Shown in pieces: positions 1-5,178 of a DNA stretch of 8,589 nucleotides. Source of the DNA: Rhizobiaceae bacterium. GTDB taxonomy: Bacteria; Pseudomonadota; Alphaproteobacteria; Rhizobiales; Rhizobiaceae. The stretch is taken from contig JAJFMR010000108.1 in the NCBI GenBank assembly GCA_020696915.1, positions 1 through 8,589 of the forward strand, in the 5' to 3' direction. Position 1 is the stretch's first letter; every line of letters begins with the position of its first letter. The position numbers and the translations under genes are program-made. The notes beneath the pieces were generated by a model, which did no database searches, had not been told where the DNA came from, and worked only from the letters and a program-made list of their open reading frames with translations.

Positions 1-29
1 CGACAAGCCGGCGATTCGGAGGAAATTCT

Positions 30-248
30 CTAACGCCGCCGCTTAGCCTGCTCGAGGACGAAAATCCTCAACGCGGAAGAAAGATTGCCGTCGCGGGGAC
101 GATCGGCATCGATCTCGGCCACCAGCGCGGCGAGGCCGATCCTGCGCTCCGCGGCAATGCCGCAAAGGTCGTCGAAAAAGGGCTTTTCGAGCGAGAAACT
201 GGTTCGGTGCCCCTTGATCGAGATAGACCGCTTGCGGACGGGACTCAA
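30..248 (-). CDS. Small ribbon-helix-helix domain protein (72 aa), TTG start; also readable as the tail of the sspB fusion
   Basis: The reading LSPVRKRSISIKGHRTSFSL, then an amphipathic helix pair and a GNLSSALRIFVLEQAK end, matches the RHH_4-type domain proteins of Rhizobiales, which are about 70-80 residues and presumed DNA binding. The N-terminal beta strand (RSISIKGHRTSFSL, about residues 7-20) would insert in the DNA groove; the two helices would dimerise. I choose TTG at 248-246 because it overlaps the TGA of the DUF4169 remnant (TTGA), which suggests translational coupling, and because homologues begin just before VRKRSIS. No ATG lies nearby in frame. It also shares the sspB frame with no intervening stop, so it could be made as a fusion domain instead. 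No target is known. Confidence 0.7.
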   Translation of the reverse strand: MSPVRKRSISIKGHRTSFSLEKPFFDDLCGIAAERRIGLAALVAEIDADRPRDGNLSSALRIFVLEQAKRRR

Positions 249-854
249 CTTTCGCGGTCGTCCGGCTCGCGCCGGTGCCCGTCGATGAACGCGGCGGATC
301 GCTCCTTCTCGATGCGCTGGCGCTGTTTCTCGGCCTTGGACCTGCCATGCAGAACGCGGTTCTCGGCCCTTCGCGGCGTCGCTTGCCACCGTCTTTTCCG
401 GCTCCGGCTTTTTCCTGGGCTCGGAGGCCTTGGCGGCCGGCGCCGGTTCGAGTCGTGGCTTGGGCGGGGCCTTTGCCGGCAATGCCGGCGCCTGTTCGGT
501 CTTGACGTCGAATTCGAGCTCGAAATTGACGGAAGGGTCATAGAAACCCCGAACCGCCGAGAACGGTATCTCCAGTCGCTCGGGGACGTCGGAGAAGGAA
601 AGTCCGACCTCGAAGCCGGTGTCGTTCACCTTCAGGTCCCAGTACTGGAACTGGATGACGATGGTCATCTGTTCGGGATAGCGCTCGCGCAGCCTCGTCG
701 AAATGCGCACGCCCGGCGCGCCGGTCAGGAAGGTGATGAAAAAGTGATGGTTGCCGGGAAGCCCGGTCCGCGCGACCTCGGCCAGCACCTTGCGCATGAC
801 GCCGCGCAGCGCTTCCTGGGCGAGAATGTCGTAACGGATGTGGTCTTCGGCCAT
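30..854 (-). CDS. sspB: SspB-family ClpXP adaptor, fused at its C-terminus to a ribbon-helix-helix domain (274 aa)
   Basis: Residues 1 to about 118, starting MAEDHIRYDILAQEALRG, match the alphaproteobacterial SspB fold, an adaptor that binds ssrA-tagged proteins and delivers them to ClpXP in the cytoplasm. A Pro/Ala/Lys-rich linker follows to about residue 162. Normal SspB then ends within a few dozen residues in a short hydrophobic/basic ClpX-docking tail; none is visible here. Instead about 40 basic residues (162-202) are an out-of-frame reading of a DUF4169 gene, and residues 203-274 are an RHH domain with its own likely start at 248. The frame is open throughout, ending TAG at 30-32. The start is set by family similarity; its Shine-Dalgarno is weak. 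ssrA lies just upstream on the same strand. SspB identity is near certain; whether the long fused protein is made, is a pseudogene product, or reflects an assembly error is unresolved. Confidence 0.85.
   Translation of the reverse strand: MAEDHIRYDILAQEALRGVMRKVLAEVARTGLPGNHHFFITFLTGAPGVRISTRLRERYPEQMTIVIQFQYWDLKVNDTGFEVGLSFSDVPERLEIPFSAVRGFYDPSVNFELEFDVKTEQAPALPAKAPPKPRLEPAPAAKASEPRKKPEPEKTVASDAAKGREPRSAWQVQGRETAPAHREGAIRRVHRRAPARAGRPRKLSPVRKRSISIKGHRTSFSLEKPFFDDLCGIAAERRIGLAALVAEIDADRPRDGNLSSALRIFVLEQAKRRR
245..367 (-). pseudogene. C-terminal remnant of a DUF4169-family gene, N-terminus missing
   Basis: In a frame different from sspB, the minus strand reads AENRVLHGRSKAEK, then a stretch ending DGHRREPDDRES and TGA at 247-245. 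This resembles the C-terminal two thirds of DUF4169, a small basic protein of about 60 residues in Rhizobiales, of unknown function. The usual start, resembling VNLRQARK, is absent; upstream codons in this frame instead read the sspB linker out of frame. No start codon with a ribosome site is evident. The likeliest history is a deletion joining the sspB linker to the middle of this gene near position 367-372. The TGA overlaps the TTG start of the RHH gene, so the pair was probably translationally coupled. Family assignment is from memory of the motif. Confidence 0.65.
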
Positions 855-911
855 GCGCCCGCAGCTTCGTGGAATCGAGCATTAGCTGTAATCAAGCTCG
901 AGGCTTGCGTA

Positions 912-933
912 AACCGGATATGGAGGTCCGGAT
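912..933 (-). terminator. Weak hairpin between ssrA and sspB, possible ssrA terminator
   Basis: On the minus strand CCGGA and TCCGG (931-927 and 918-914) form a 5-bp stem with an 8-nt loop, followed by TTT. It lies about 35-50 bases after the likely ssrA 3' end. The stem is short and the T run is only three, so it may not stop transcription; ssrA and sspB could be partly co-transcribed. Confidence 0.22.
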
Positions 934-1050
934 GCAGCCAGCAAGCGCAAGGACGAGATCGAGGAAGTGGAGGTTTCTGTTGCCAGGTACCTCCGAACCC
1001 CGCCTAGAAGTGCGAACCCCTAGGGCTTGATTTGAAGCTGTCGCACCGCA

Positions 1051-1089
1051 TTAAGCGGCGAGACGTGCTTCCGCATAGTTGTCGTTGGC
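1051..1089 (-). other. tmRNA proteolysis-tag reading frame
   Basis: Starting at the resume codon GCC (1089-1087), the frame reads A-N-D-N-Y-A-E-A-R-L-A-A and TAA (1053-1051). The hydrophobic LAA end is the degron read by ClpX, and the AND-N start is the segment SspB adaptors contact. The identical tag, as I recall it, occurs in Sinorhizobium/Mesorhizobium-type rhizobia. Confidence 0.95.
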
Positions 1090-1173
1090 AACTATAAGGT
1101 CAGCCCGATAACGGTGGTACAATGCCGGGCAAAAGCACGATCTTTACACCTTCGTCGATCCTGTTTCGCCCCC

Positions 1174-1203
1174 ATCAGAAGCCGCTCGCTCGCAAGCGGC
1201 TTG
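1174..1203 (-). other. tmRNA internal spacer removed during processing
   Basis: These 30 bases separate the CCA end of the acceptor piece from the 5' G of the coding piece. They hold an 8-bp hairpin (AAGCCGCT/AGCGGCTT) with an 8-nt loop. In two-piece tmRNAs this joining segment is excised to give the two mature RNAs; its cleavage here is inferred from position. Confidence 0.8.
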
Positions 1204-1289
1204 TGGTGGAGGCGCCGGGTACCGCCCCCGGGTCCGAACGGCTTATTACATCGCCTGTTTATCGCCATAGCCGGCAAGCCGGCACTCCC

Positions 1290-1318
1290 TATATAGGGCC
1301 CAGTCGCGGCGATTGGAA
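1290..1318 (-). promoter_or_regulatory. Candidate ssrA promoter
   Basis: On the minus strand TTCCAA (1318-1313) lies 17 bases before TATATA (1295-1290). The spacing is ideal and the -10 element good, but the -35 matches the housekeeping consensus only at about three positions. It lies between the acdS stop and the acceptor piece, where an ssrA promoter is expected, and predicts a start near 1283. Confidence 0.5.
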
Positions 1319-1358
1319 GGGCTGCCCCGGGCCGGCGCTGCATCGTCGCGGCGCGCCG

Positions 1359-2375
1359 TCAGCCGTTCCGGTAGGTGTAGCTGTAGCCGTTCAGCGCGGG
1401 CGCGCCCCCGAGATGGGCGTAGAGAACTTTGGATCCTTCGGGGAAAAAGCCCTTCTTCACCAGATCGATCAGACCCTGCATGGATTTGCCCTCGTAGACA
1501 GGGTCGGTGATCATCGCCTCGGTGCGGGCGGCCAGCCGGATCGCCTCGCTTGTCTCCCTGCTCGGCACGCCATAGGCCGGATATGCGTAATCCGGGTTGA
1601 TGACGATCTCGTCGTCGCGAACCTGGCGTCCAAGACCGACGAGTTCGGCCGTGTTGTCGACGATCCCACGCACCTGGGCGCGCAGCTGGCCGGGAGTGCC
1701 CGAGCCGTCGATGCCGATCACGCGGTCGGCGCGGCCGTCCGCGGCAAAGCCCACGATCATGCCGGCCTGGGTGGAGCCGGTGACCACGCACACGATAATG
1801 TAATCGAACCGGATTCCCATGCGGGCCTCCTGTTCGCGAACCTCTTCGGCAAACCCGACATAGCCAAGCCCGCCGTATTTGTGCACCGATGCGCCGGCGG
1901 GGATCGCATAGGGCACTCCGCCGGCGTCGCGAACGGATTGCAGCGCGTCTTCCCAGCTCCGGCGGATGCCGATGTCGAACCCGTCGTCCACAAGCCGGCT
2001 GTCGGCGCCCATCAGGCGGGTCAACAGGATGTTGCCGACGCGGTCGTAAACGGCGTCGTCATGGGGAACCCAGGACTCCTGGATCACGACGCACTTCATG
2101 CCGATCTTTGCCGCCGTTGCTGCAACCATGCGCGTATGGTTGGACTGCACGCCACCTATGGAGACCAGCGTATCGGCTCCCGAGGCGATTGCGTCGGGCA
2201 CGATATATTCGAGCTTGCGCAGCTTGTTGCCACCCATCGCAAGGCCCGAGTTGCAGTCGTCACGTTTCGCGAAGATCTGCACCTTGCCGCCGAGCGCCGC
2301 GGTCAGGCGCGGCAGGTGCTCGATAGGGGTGGGGCCGAAAGTGAGATTGTAGCGTTCGAACTTGTCCAGCAGCAT
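1359..2375 (-). CDS. acdS: 1-aminocyclopropane-1-carboxylate (ACC) deaminase
   Basis: This PLP enzyme converts ACC, the plant ethylene precursor, to 2-oxobutyrate and ammonia in the cytoplasm, giving the bacterium nitrogen and lowering ethylene in a plant host. At 338 residues it equals the usual AcdS length. The PLP lysine is K51 in GGNKLRKLEY; S78 lies in GGVQSN; Y294 and E295 lie in DPVYEGKSM; L322 lies in AHLGGAPALN. These five residues separate true ACC deaminases from D-cysteine desulfhydrases, which differ at 295 and 322. The ATG at 2375 has AGGAGA five bases upstream. It is divergent from thyA with 150 bases between. No Lrp-type acdR lies beside it, unlike many proteobacterial loci, so its regulation is unclear. 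acdS is often horizontally acquired; base composition here looks like its neighbours'. Confidence 0.95.
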   Translation of the reverse strand: MLLDKFERYNLTFGPTPIEHLPRLTAALGGKVQIFAKRDDCNSGLAMGGNKLRKLEYIVPDAIASGADTLVSIGGVQSNHTRMVAATAAKIGMKCVVIQESWVPHDDAVYDRVGNILLTRLMGADSRLVDDGFDIGIRRSWEDALQSVRDAGGVPYAIPAGASVHKYGGLGYVGFAEEVREQEARMGIRFDYIIVCVVTGSTQAGMIVGFAADGRADRVIGIDGSGTPGQLRAQVRGIVDNTAELVGLGRQVRDDEIVINPDYAYPAYGVPSRETSEAIRLAARTEAMITDPVYEGKSMQGLIDLVKKGFFPEGSKVLYAHLGGAPALNGYSYTYRNG

Positions 2376-2525
2376 GCCGGTCTCCTGAGCTTTGACATGG
2401 CGAGGCTTGTAGCAGAAGCGTCGCGAAAGGTGCTTTCGAAGACGGTGGAAAACCCAACGGCCCGATGCGCGGCGTGCCCCCCGCTCCCAACCTTCCTATA
2501 TGATCGGGCAAACCAGAGTCGACCG
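2376..2525. promoter_or_regulatory. Divergent acdS/thyA upstream region with a small inverted repeat
   Basis: This gap must hold the promoters of both genes. A perfect 6-bp inverted repeat, CGAAAG (2424-2429) and CTTTCG (2433-2438), sits about 50 bases before acdS and could be an operator or a leader hairpin. A -10-like TATGAT (2499-2504) precedes thyA, but no -35 partner stands at the right distance. I found no NifA-type TGT-N10-ACA site and no convincing sigma-54 -24/-12 element. Confidence 0.35.
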
Positions 2526-3320
2526 ATGCGCCAGTACCTCGATCTCCTGCAGCATGTTCTCGAACACGGGGCGGACCGCCCGGACCGCACCGGCACCGGG
2601 ACGCGGTCGGTGTTCGGCTGGCAGATGCGGTTCGACCTAGCGCAGGGGTTTCCCGTCACCACCACCAAGAAGCTGCACCTGAAGTCGATCATCCACGAGC
2701 TTCTGTGGTTTCTCGCCGGCGATACCAACATCGGCTATCTCAACGAGAACGGCGTGACGATCTGGGACGAATGGGCCGATGAGAACGGTGATCTCGGACC
2801 GGTCTATGGCCGCCAGTGGCGTTCATGGCCGGATGGGCGCGGCGGCGAGATCGACCAGATCGCCAACCTTCTCGTGGCGCTCCGAAAGAACCCGCATTCC
2901 CGCCGGCTGATCGTTTCAGCCTGGAATCCGGCGGAAGTGGAGGCGATGGCGCTGCCGCCCTGCCACTGCCTTTTCCAGTTCTACGTGGCCGACGGAAAAC
3001 TGTCTTGCCAGCTCTACCAGCGGTCGGCCGACATCTTCCTGGGCGTGCCGTTCAACATCGCGTCTTACGCATTGCTGACGTTGATGATTGCCCAGGTGTC
3101 GGGGCTGAAGCCCGGCGACTTCGTCCATACGCTGGGCGACGCGCATCTCTATTCCAACCATTTCGACCAGGCCCGCCGGCAACTGGCGCGGACGCCGAAA
3201 CGGCTGCCGCTGATGCGTCTCAACCCGGCCGTCAAGGACCTGTTTTCCTTCCGCTACGTGGATTTCCAGCTCGAGAACTACGTGGCGGACGGCGCGATCG
3301 CCGCACCGATAGCCGTGTAG
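2526..3320 (+). CDS. thyA: Thymidylate synthase
   Basis: ThyA methylates dUMP to dTMP using 5,10-methylenetetrahydrofolate, releasing dihydrofolate, which FolA recycles. The protein has 264 residues, the same as E. coli ThyA. The nucleophile is C146 in ALPPCHCLFQFYV; the N-terminal RTGTGTRSVFG loop (21-31) binds substrate phosphate; QLYQRSAD, the FNIASYALL helix and GDAHLYSNH are all family hallmarks. The start ATG at 2526 aligns with the family start. Its ribosome site is weak (AGAG about seven bases upstream). The frame stays open far upstream across antisense acdS, but that extension has no homology. It is convergent with the hydrolase gene, 15 bases apart, and is separated from folA by that gene. 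Confidence 0.98.
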   Translation: MRQYLDLLQHVLEHGADRPDRTGTGTRSVFGWQMRFDLAQGFPVTTTKKLHLKSIIHELLWFLAGDTNIGYLNENGVTIWDEWADENGDLGPVYGRQWRSWPDGRGGEIDQIANLLVALRKNPHSRRLIVSAWNPAEVEAMALPPCHCLFQFYVADGKLSCQLYQRSADIFLGVPFNIASYALLTLMIAQVSGLKPGDFVHTLGDAHLYSNHFDQARRQLARTPKRLPLMRLNPAVKDLFSFRYVDFQLENYVADGAIAAPIAV

Positions 3321-3335
3321 CGATTCACAAGCCGC

Positions 3336-4178
3336 TCACGCGCTTTCGAGGAAGCCCCTGATTATGCCGATCTGCCGTTCGTCGGCCAGCGTGGGAGCGT
3401 GGCCGCAACCCTGGATGGTGATCAAATCGGGGTTCGGGCCGCGGGCGGTCATCGCTTCGGCCACTTCCGCCGAAAGCACGTCCGAGGCCTCGCCGCGCAA
3501 AAGCAGGGTCCTTGCCTCGACAGCGTCGTATCTGTCCCAGACGTCGAGGTCGGCCCTGTGGTGCGTGAACTGGCTGACGATTTCCGGATCGTAGTGGACG
3601 GTGACCCTGCCGGCATCGGTGCGGCGGGCCGAGGTGTCGGCCATGCGCCGCCAGAACGCGTCCGTGTTGTCGCCGAACGGCGCATAGGTCCTGCGCAGCC
3701 ACGACTCCAGTTCGGCGATGGTGTCGTAGACCGGCGGCGCGCCGACATAGGCTGCAATCCGGCTCAAGCCGGCGACCGGGATGTCGGGCCCGATGTCGTT
3801 GAGGACCAGATGGGTGATCAGCCCCTTCATCCTTCCGGCCGCCAGCGTCACGCCGATCAGGCCGCCCATCGACGTGCCCACCCAGCGGAGCGATGAGGCT
3901 CGGTAATGGGCGAACAGGCTGACGGCGACGTCGCCGAAGACGCGGTAGGAGTAGTCGATCGACGCATCCCGCGCCCAGCTCGACAGGCCGCGCCCGATCG
4001 TGTCGGGGCAGATGACCAGGTAGCTGTCCGACAGCGCGCGGGCCGCCTCGTCGAAATCGCGCCCGGTCCGGGCAAGGCCGTGCCACATGACGAGCAGCGG
4101 CTTTTCCGGATCACCCCACTCCGTCACGTGGATCTCGAACCCGGCGGCCGGGACGTAGACGGATCGCGGTTCGCTCAT
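3336..4178 (-). CDS. Alpha/beta-fold hydrolase, substrate unknown
   Basis: The 280-residue protein is a single alpha/beta hydrolase domain. The nucleophile elbow is GTSMGG with S103; H260 in GCGHAP is the catalytic histidine; D233 in RGEASDVL is the probable acid; HG at 33-34 in MWHGLARTG forms the oxyanion region. There is no signal peptide or membrane segment, so it is probably cytoplasmic. The reaction cannot be told from sequence: esterase, lactonase or C-C hydrolase are all possible. I start at MSEPRSVYVP (ATG 4178-4176), where homologous similarity begins as I recall it; the longer open frame upstream to 4532 looks non-coding. The ribosome site is weak. An overlapping ATGAAGAAAAG just upstream gives only an 8-codon frame ending across the start. 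Confidence 0.88.
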   Translation of the reverse strand: MSEPRSVYVPAAGFEIHVTEWGDPEKPLLVMWHGLARTGRDFDEAARALSDSYLVICPDTIGRGLSSWARDASIDYSYRVFGDVAVSLFAHYRASSLRWVGTSMGGLIGVTLAAGRMKGLITHLVLNDIGPDIPVAGLSRIAAYVGAPPVYDTIAELESWLRRTYAPFGDNTDAFWRRMADTSARRTDAGRVTVHYDPEIVSQFTHHRADLDVWDRYDAVEARTLLLRGEASDVLSAEVAEAMTARGPNPDLITIQGCGHAPTLADERQIGIIRGFLESA

Positions 4179-4518
4179 CGGCGCACACTTTTCTTCATTG
4201 GGGTTCCCGCCATTGCGGCTGGCCAGGAAGTAGAGAGACGACCGTGGCGCTTCAATATCGTATGAATAGGGACATGAGCCCAGCCGTGACCAGACCGAAA
4301 TCCCTACCTGCCCGCATTCGGGCACGCGCCTGTCTCCTGCCGGATGTCGGCGGCATTCGGCTGGCAGCGTGAGAGTGCCAGACCAGCGATGCTCCGCGGC
4401 TCCGGCCGCCGCCCCAGCTTGGGTGCTTGCGACGCCGCGCCCGGGAAAAGGAGGATGAAGGTTGTCCAGCACGACCACGAGCGGAACGCCGGCGCTGCCG
4501 ATGCAAAAGGACCGGACG
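4179..4518. other. 340-base gap between the divergent hydrolase and folA genes
   Basis: No convincing gene is seen. Two hairpins share a CATT loop: CCGC/GCGG (4207-4218) and TGCCCG/CGGGCA (4309-4324); neither has a T run on either strand. A 36-codon frame opens at ATG 4262 and ends near 4370, without a ribosome site or recognised similarity. On the minus strand TTGAAG (4255-4250) is followed after 17 bases by TACTTC, a poor candidate hydrolase promoter. A strong Shine-Dalgarno at 4449-4454 is described separately. Promoters for both flanking genes are expected here. Confidence 0.5.
4449..4464 (+). promoter_or_regulatory. Perfect Shine-Dalgarno AGGAGG before an in-frame TTG upstream of folA
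   Basis: AGGAGG (4449-4454) lies seven bases before TTG at 4462-4464, which is in frame with folA and would add 19 residues. The ATG at 4455 overlaps the ribosome site and is in another frame. Either folA has a second upstream start, or this is the leader of a small lost or unrecognised gene. Confidence 0.4.
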
Positions 4519-5031
4519 ATGCGGATTTCCATCTACGCTGCGGTTGCACTGAACGGCGCGATCGGACGGGACGGCGGGCTGCCATGGCGCCTTTCGACCG
4601 ATCTGCGTCGCTTCAAGGCCGCGACCCTGGGCAAGCCCCTGATCATGGGCCGCAAGACGTGGGAGAGCTTTCCGCGCCGACCATTGCCGGGACGGCTGAA
4701 CATCGTGGTGACGCGGCAGGAGAACTACGCCGCCGAAGGGGCGGAAACGGCTTCTTCCCTCGATGAGGCGCTGTCTCTGGCGGCCGGACGCAGCGCGGGT
4801 GGCGACGAGGTCTGCATCATAGGCGGCGGTGAAATCTACCGTCAGGCGATGGCCATCGCCGATTCTCTCAAGCTGACCCGCGTGCTTGCCGAGGTCGATG
4901 CCGACACGTACTTTCCGCCGATCGACCCGCACGAATGGCGGCTGGTCGACGAACAGGACTTCCCGCGCGGCGAAAAGGACACGCATGCGACGCGCTACGC
5001 TGTTTACGAGCGGCGCGCAGCAGTGCATTGA
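4519..5031 (+). CDS. folA: Dihydrofolate reductase
   Basis: FolA reduces dihydrofolate to tetrahydrofolate with NADPH, closing the cycle with ThyA; it is the trimethoprim target. The protein has 170 residues, the usual bacterial size. Visible motifs are the N-terminal strand with NGAIGRDGGLPW (12-23, W23 in the M20-type loop), the acidic residue D28 in STDLRRFK, the nucleotide-binding IMGRKTWES (42-50), PLPGRLNIVV, and IIGGGEIY. I start at ATG 4519 because the family begins directly with MRISIYAAVA; AAAAGGA (4505-4511) sits seven bases before it. Alternative starts are ATG 4501 and TTG 4462, the latter with a better Shine-Dalgarno. hflK follows after 147 bases with its own promoter-like sequence. 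Confidence 0.96.
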   Translation: MRISIYAAVALNGAIGRDGGLPWRLSTDLRRFKAATLGKPLIMGRKTWESFPRRPLPGRLNIVVTRQENYAAEGAETASSLDEALSLAAGRSAGGDEVCIIGGGEIYRQAMAIADSLKLTRVLAEVDADTYFPPIDPHEWRLVDEQDFPRGEKDTHATRYAVYERRAAVH

Positions 5032-5090
5032 GACATGGTTCGCGGTTGGCGGGCGGCCGGAGCAAAAGTCCGTCGCCTTTGGGGCCCGCG

Positions 5091-5119
5091 TTGAAAGCGC
5101 CCCCGCCCATCCCTATAGA
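5091..5119 (+). promoter_or_regulatory. Candidate promoter of the hflKC cluster
   Basis: TTGAAA (5091-5096) and TATAGA (5114-5119) are spaced by exactly 17 bases, a good sigma-70-type match and the best promoter in the window. GTTGAAA followed after 14 bases by CCCTATAG also partly resembles heat-shock (RpoH) promoters, which would fit an envelope quality-control cluster. The predicted start is near 5126, giving a leader of about 53 bases. Confidence 0.6.
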
Positions 5120-5132
5120 AGGGAAGCGGGAG

Positions 5133-5149
5133 CGCGCCGCCACGGCGCG
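5133..5149 (+). promoter_or_regulatory. GC hairpin in the hflK leader
   Basis: CGCGCCG and CGGCGCG form a 7-bp stem with a 3-nt CCA loop, about 30 bases before the hflK start and just after the predicted transcription start. No T run follows, so it is not a typical terminator. It does not cover the ribosome site GAAAGGA. It may stabilise the message or simply reflect GC-rich DNA. Confidence 0.3.
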
Positions 5150-5178
5150 GCGCATGGGTTAACACCGAAAGGACTTGC

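Larger units (their letters stand above)
965..1283 (-). ncRNA. ssrA: tmRNA, permuted two-piece alphaproteobacterial type
   Basis: The gene is permuted: the acceptor piece comes first (about 1283-1204) and the coding piece second (1173 to about 965). The acceptor stem pairs GGGGGCG (1173-1167) with CGCCTCC (1214-1208), seven pairs including G-U at the third, the alanyl-tRNA synthetase identity pair, followed by ACCA (1207-1204). The stretch GGATCGACG shortly after the coding-piece 5' end resembles the tmRNA 5' consensus. GCCCG/CGGGC flanking about 18 bases fits pseudoknot PK1. The tag frame encodes ANDNYAEARLAA and a TAA stop. The RNA rescues stalled ribosomes with SmpB and tags nascent chains for ClpXP. 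The 5' end is placed from the promoter; the 3' end is approximate, just past the GGAGGT/ACCTCC hairpin. Confidence 0.93.

Noticed and set aside
207..1007. Plus-strand 266-codon frame opposite sspB.
   Set aside because: It is the complement of a clear SspB coding sequence and part of ssrA; no domain is visible in it.
860..1360. Integrative element or att site at ssrA.
   Set aside because: No integrase, no duplicated ssrA 3' segment and no direct repeat flanking acdS can be seen in this window.
1122..2525. An open plus-strand frame that runs from the ssrA region through antisense acdS into thyA (732 codons in all).
   Set aside because: It is antisense to well-supported ssrA and acdS, shows no family resemblance, and thyA has its own family-consistent start at 2526. 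Long antisense frames are common in GC-rich DNA.
2376..2525. NifA/sigma-54 control of acdS.
   Set aside because: No TGT-N10-ACA activator site and no -24/-12 element with proper bases were found; GC-rich partial matches were not meaningful.
4179..4532. N-terminal extension of the hydrolase frame up to 4532.
   Set aside because: The segment lacks recognisable similarity, overlaps the folA start region, and the alpha/beta hydrolase domain begins cleanly at 4178.
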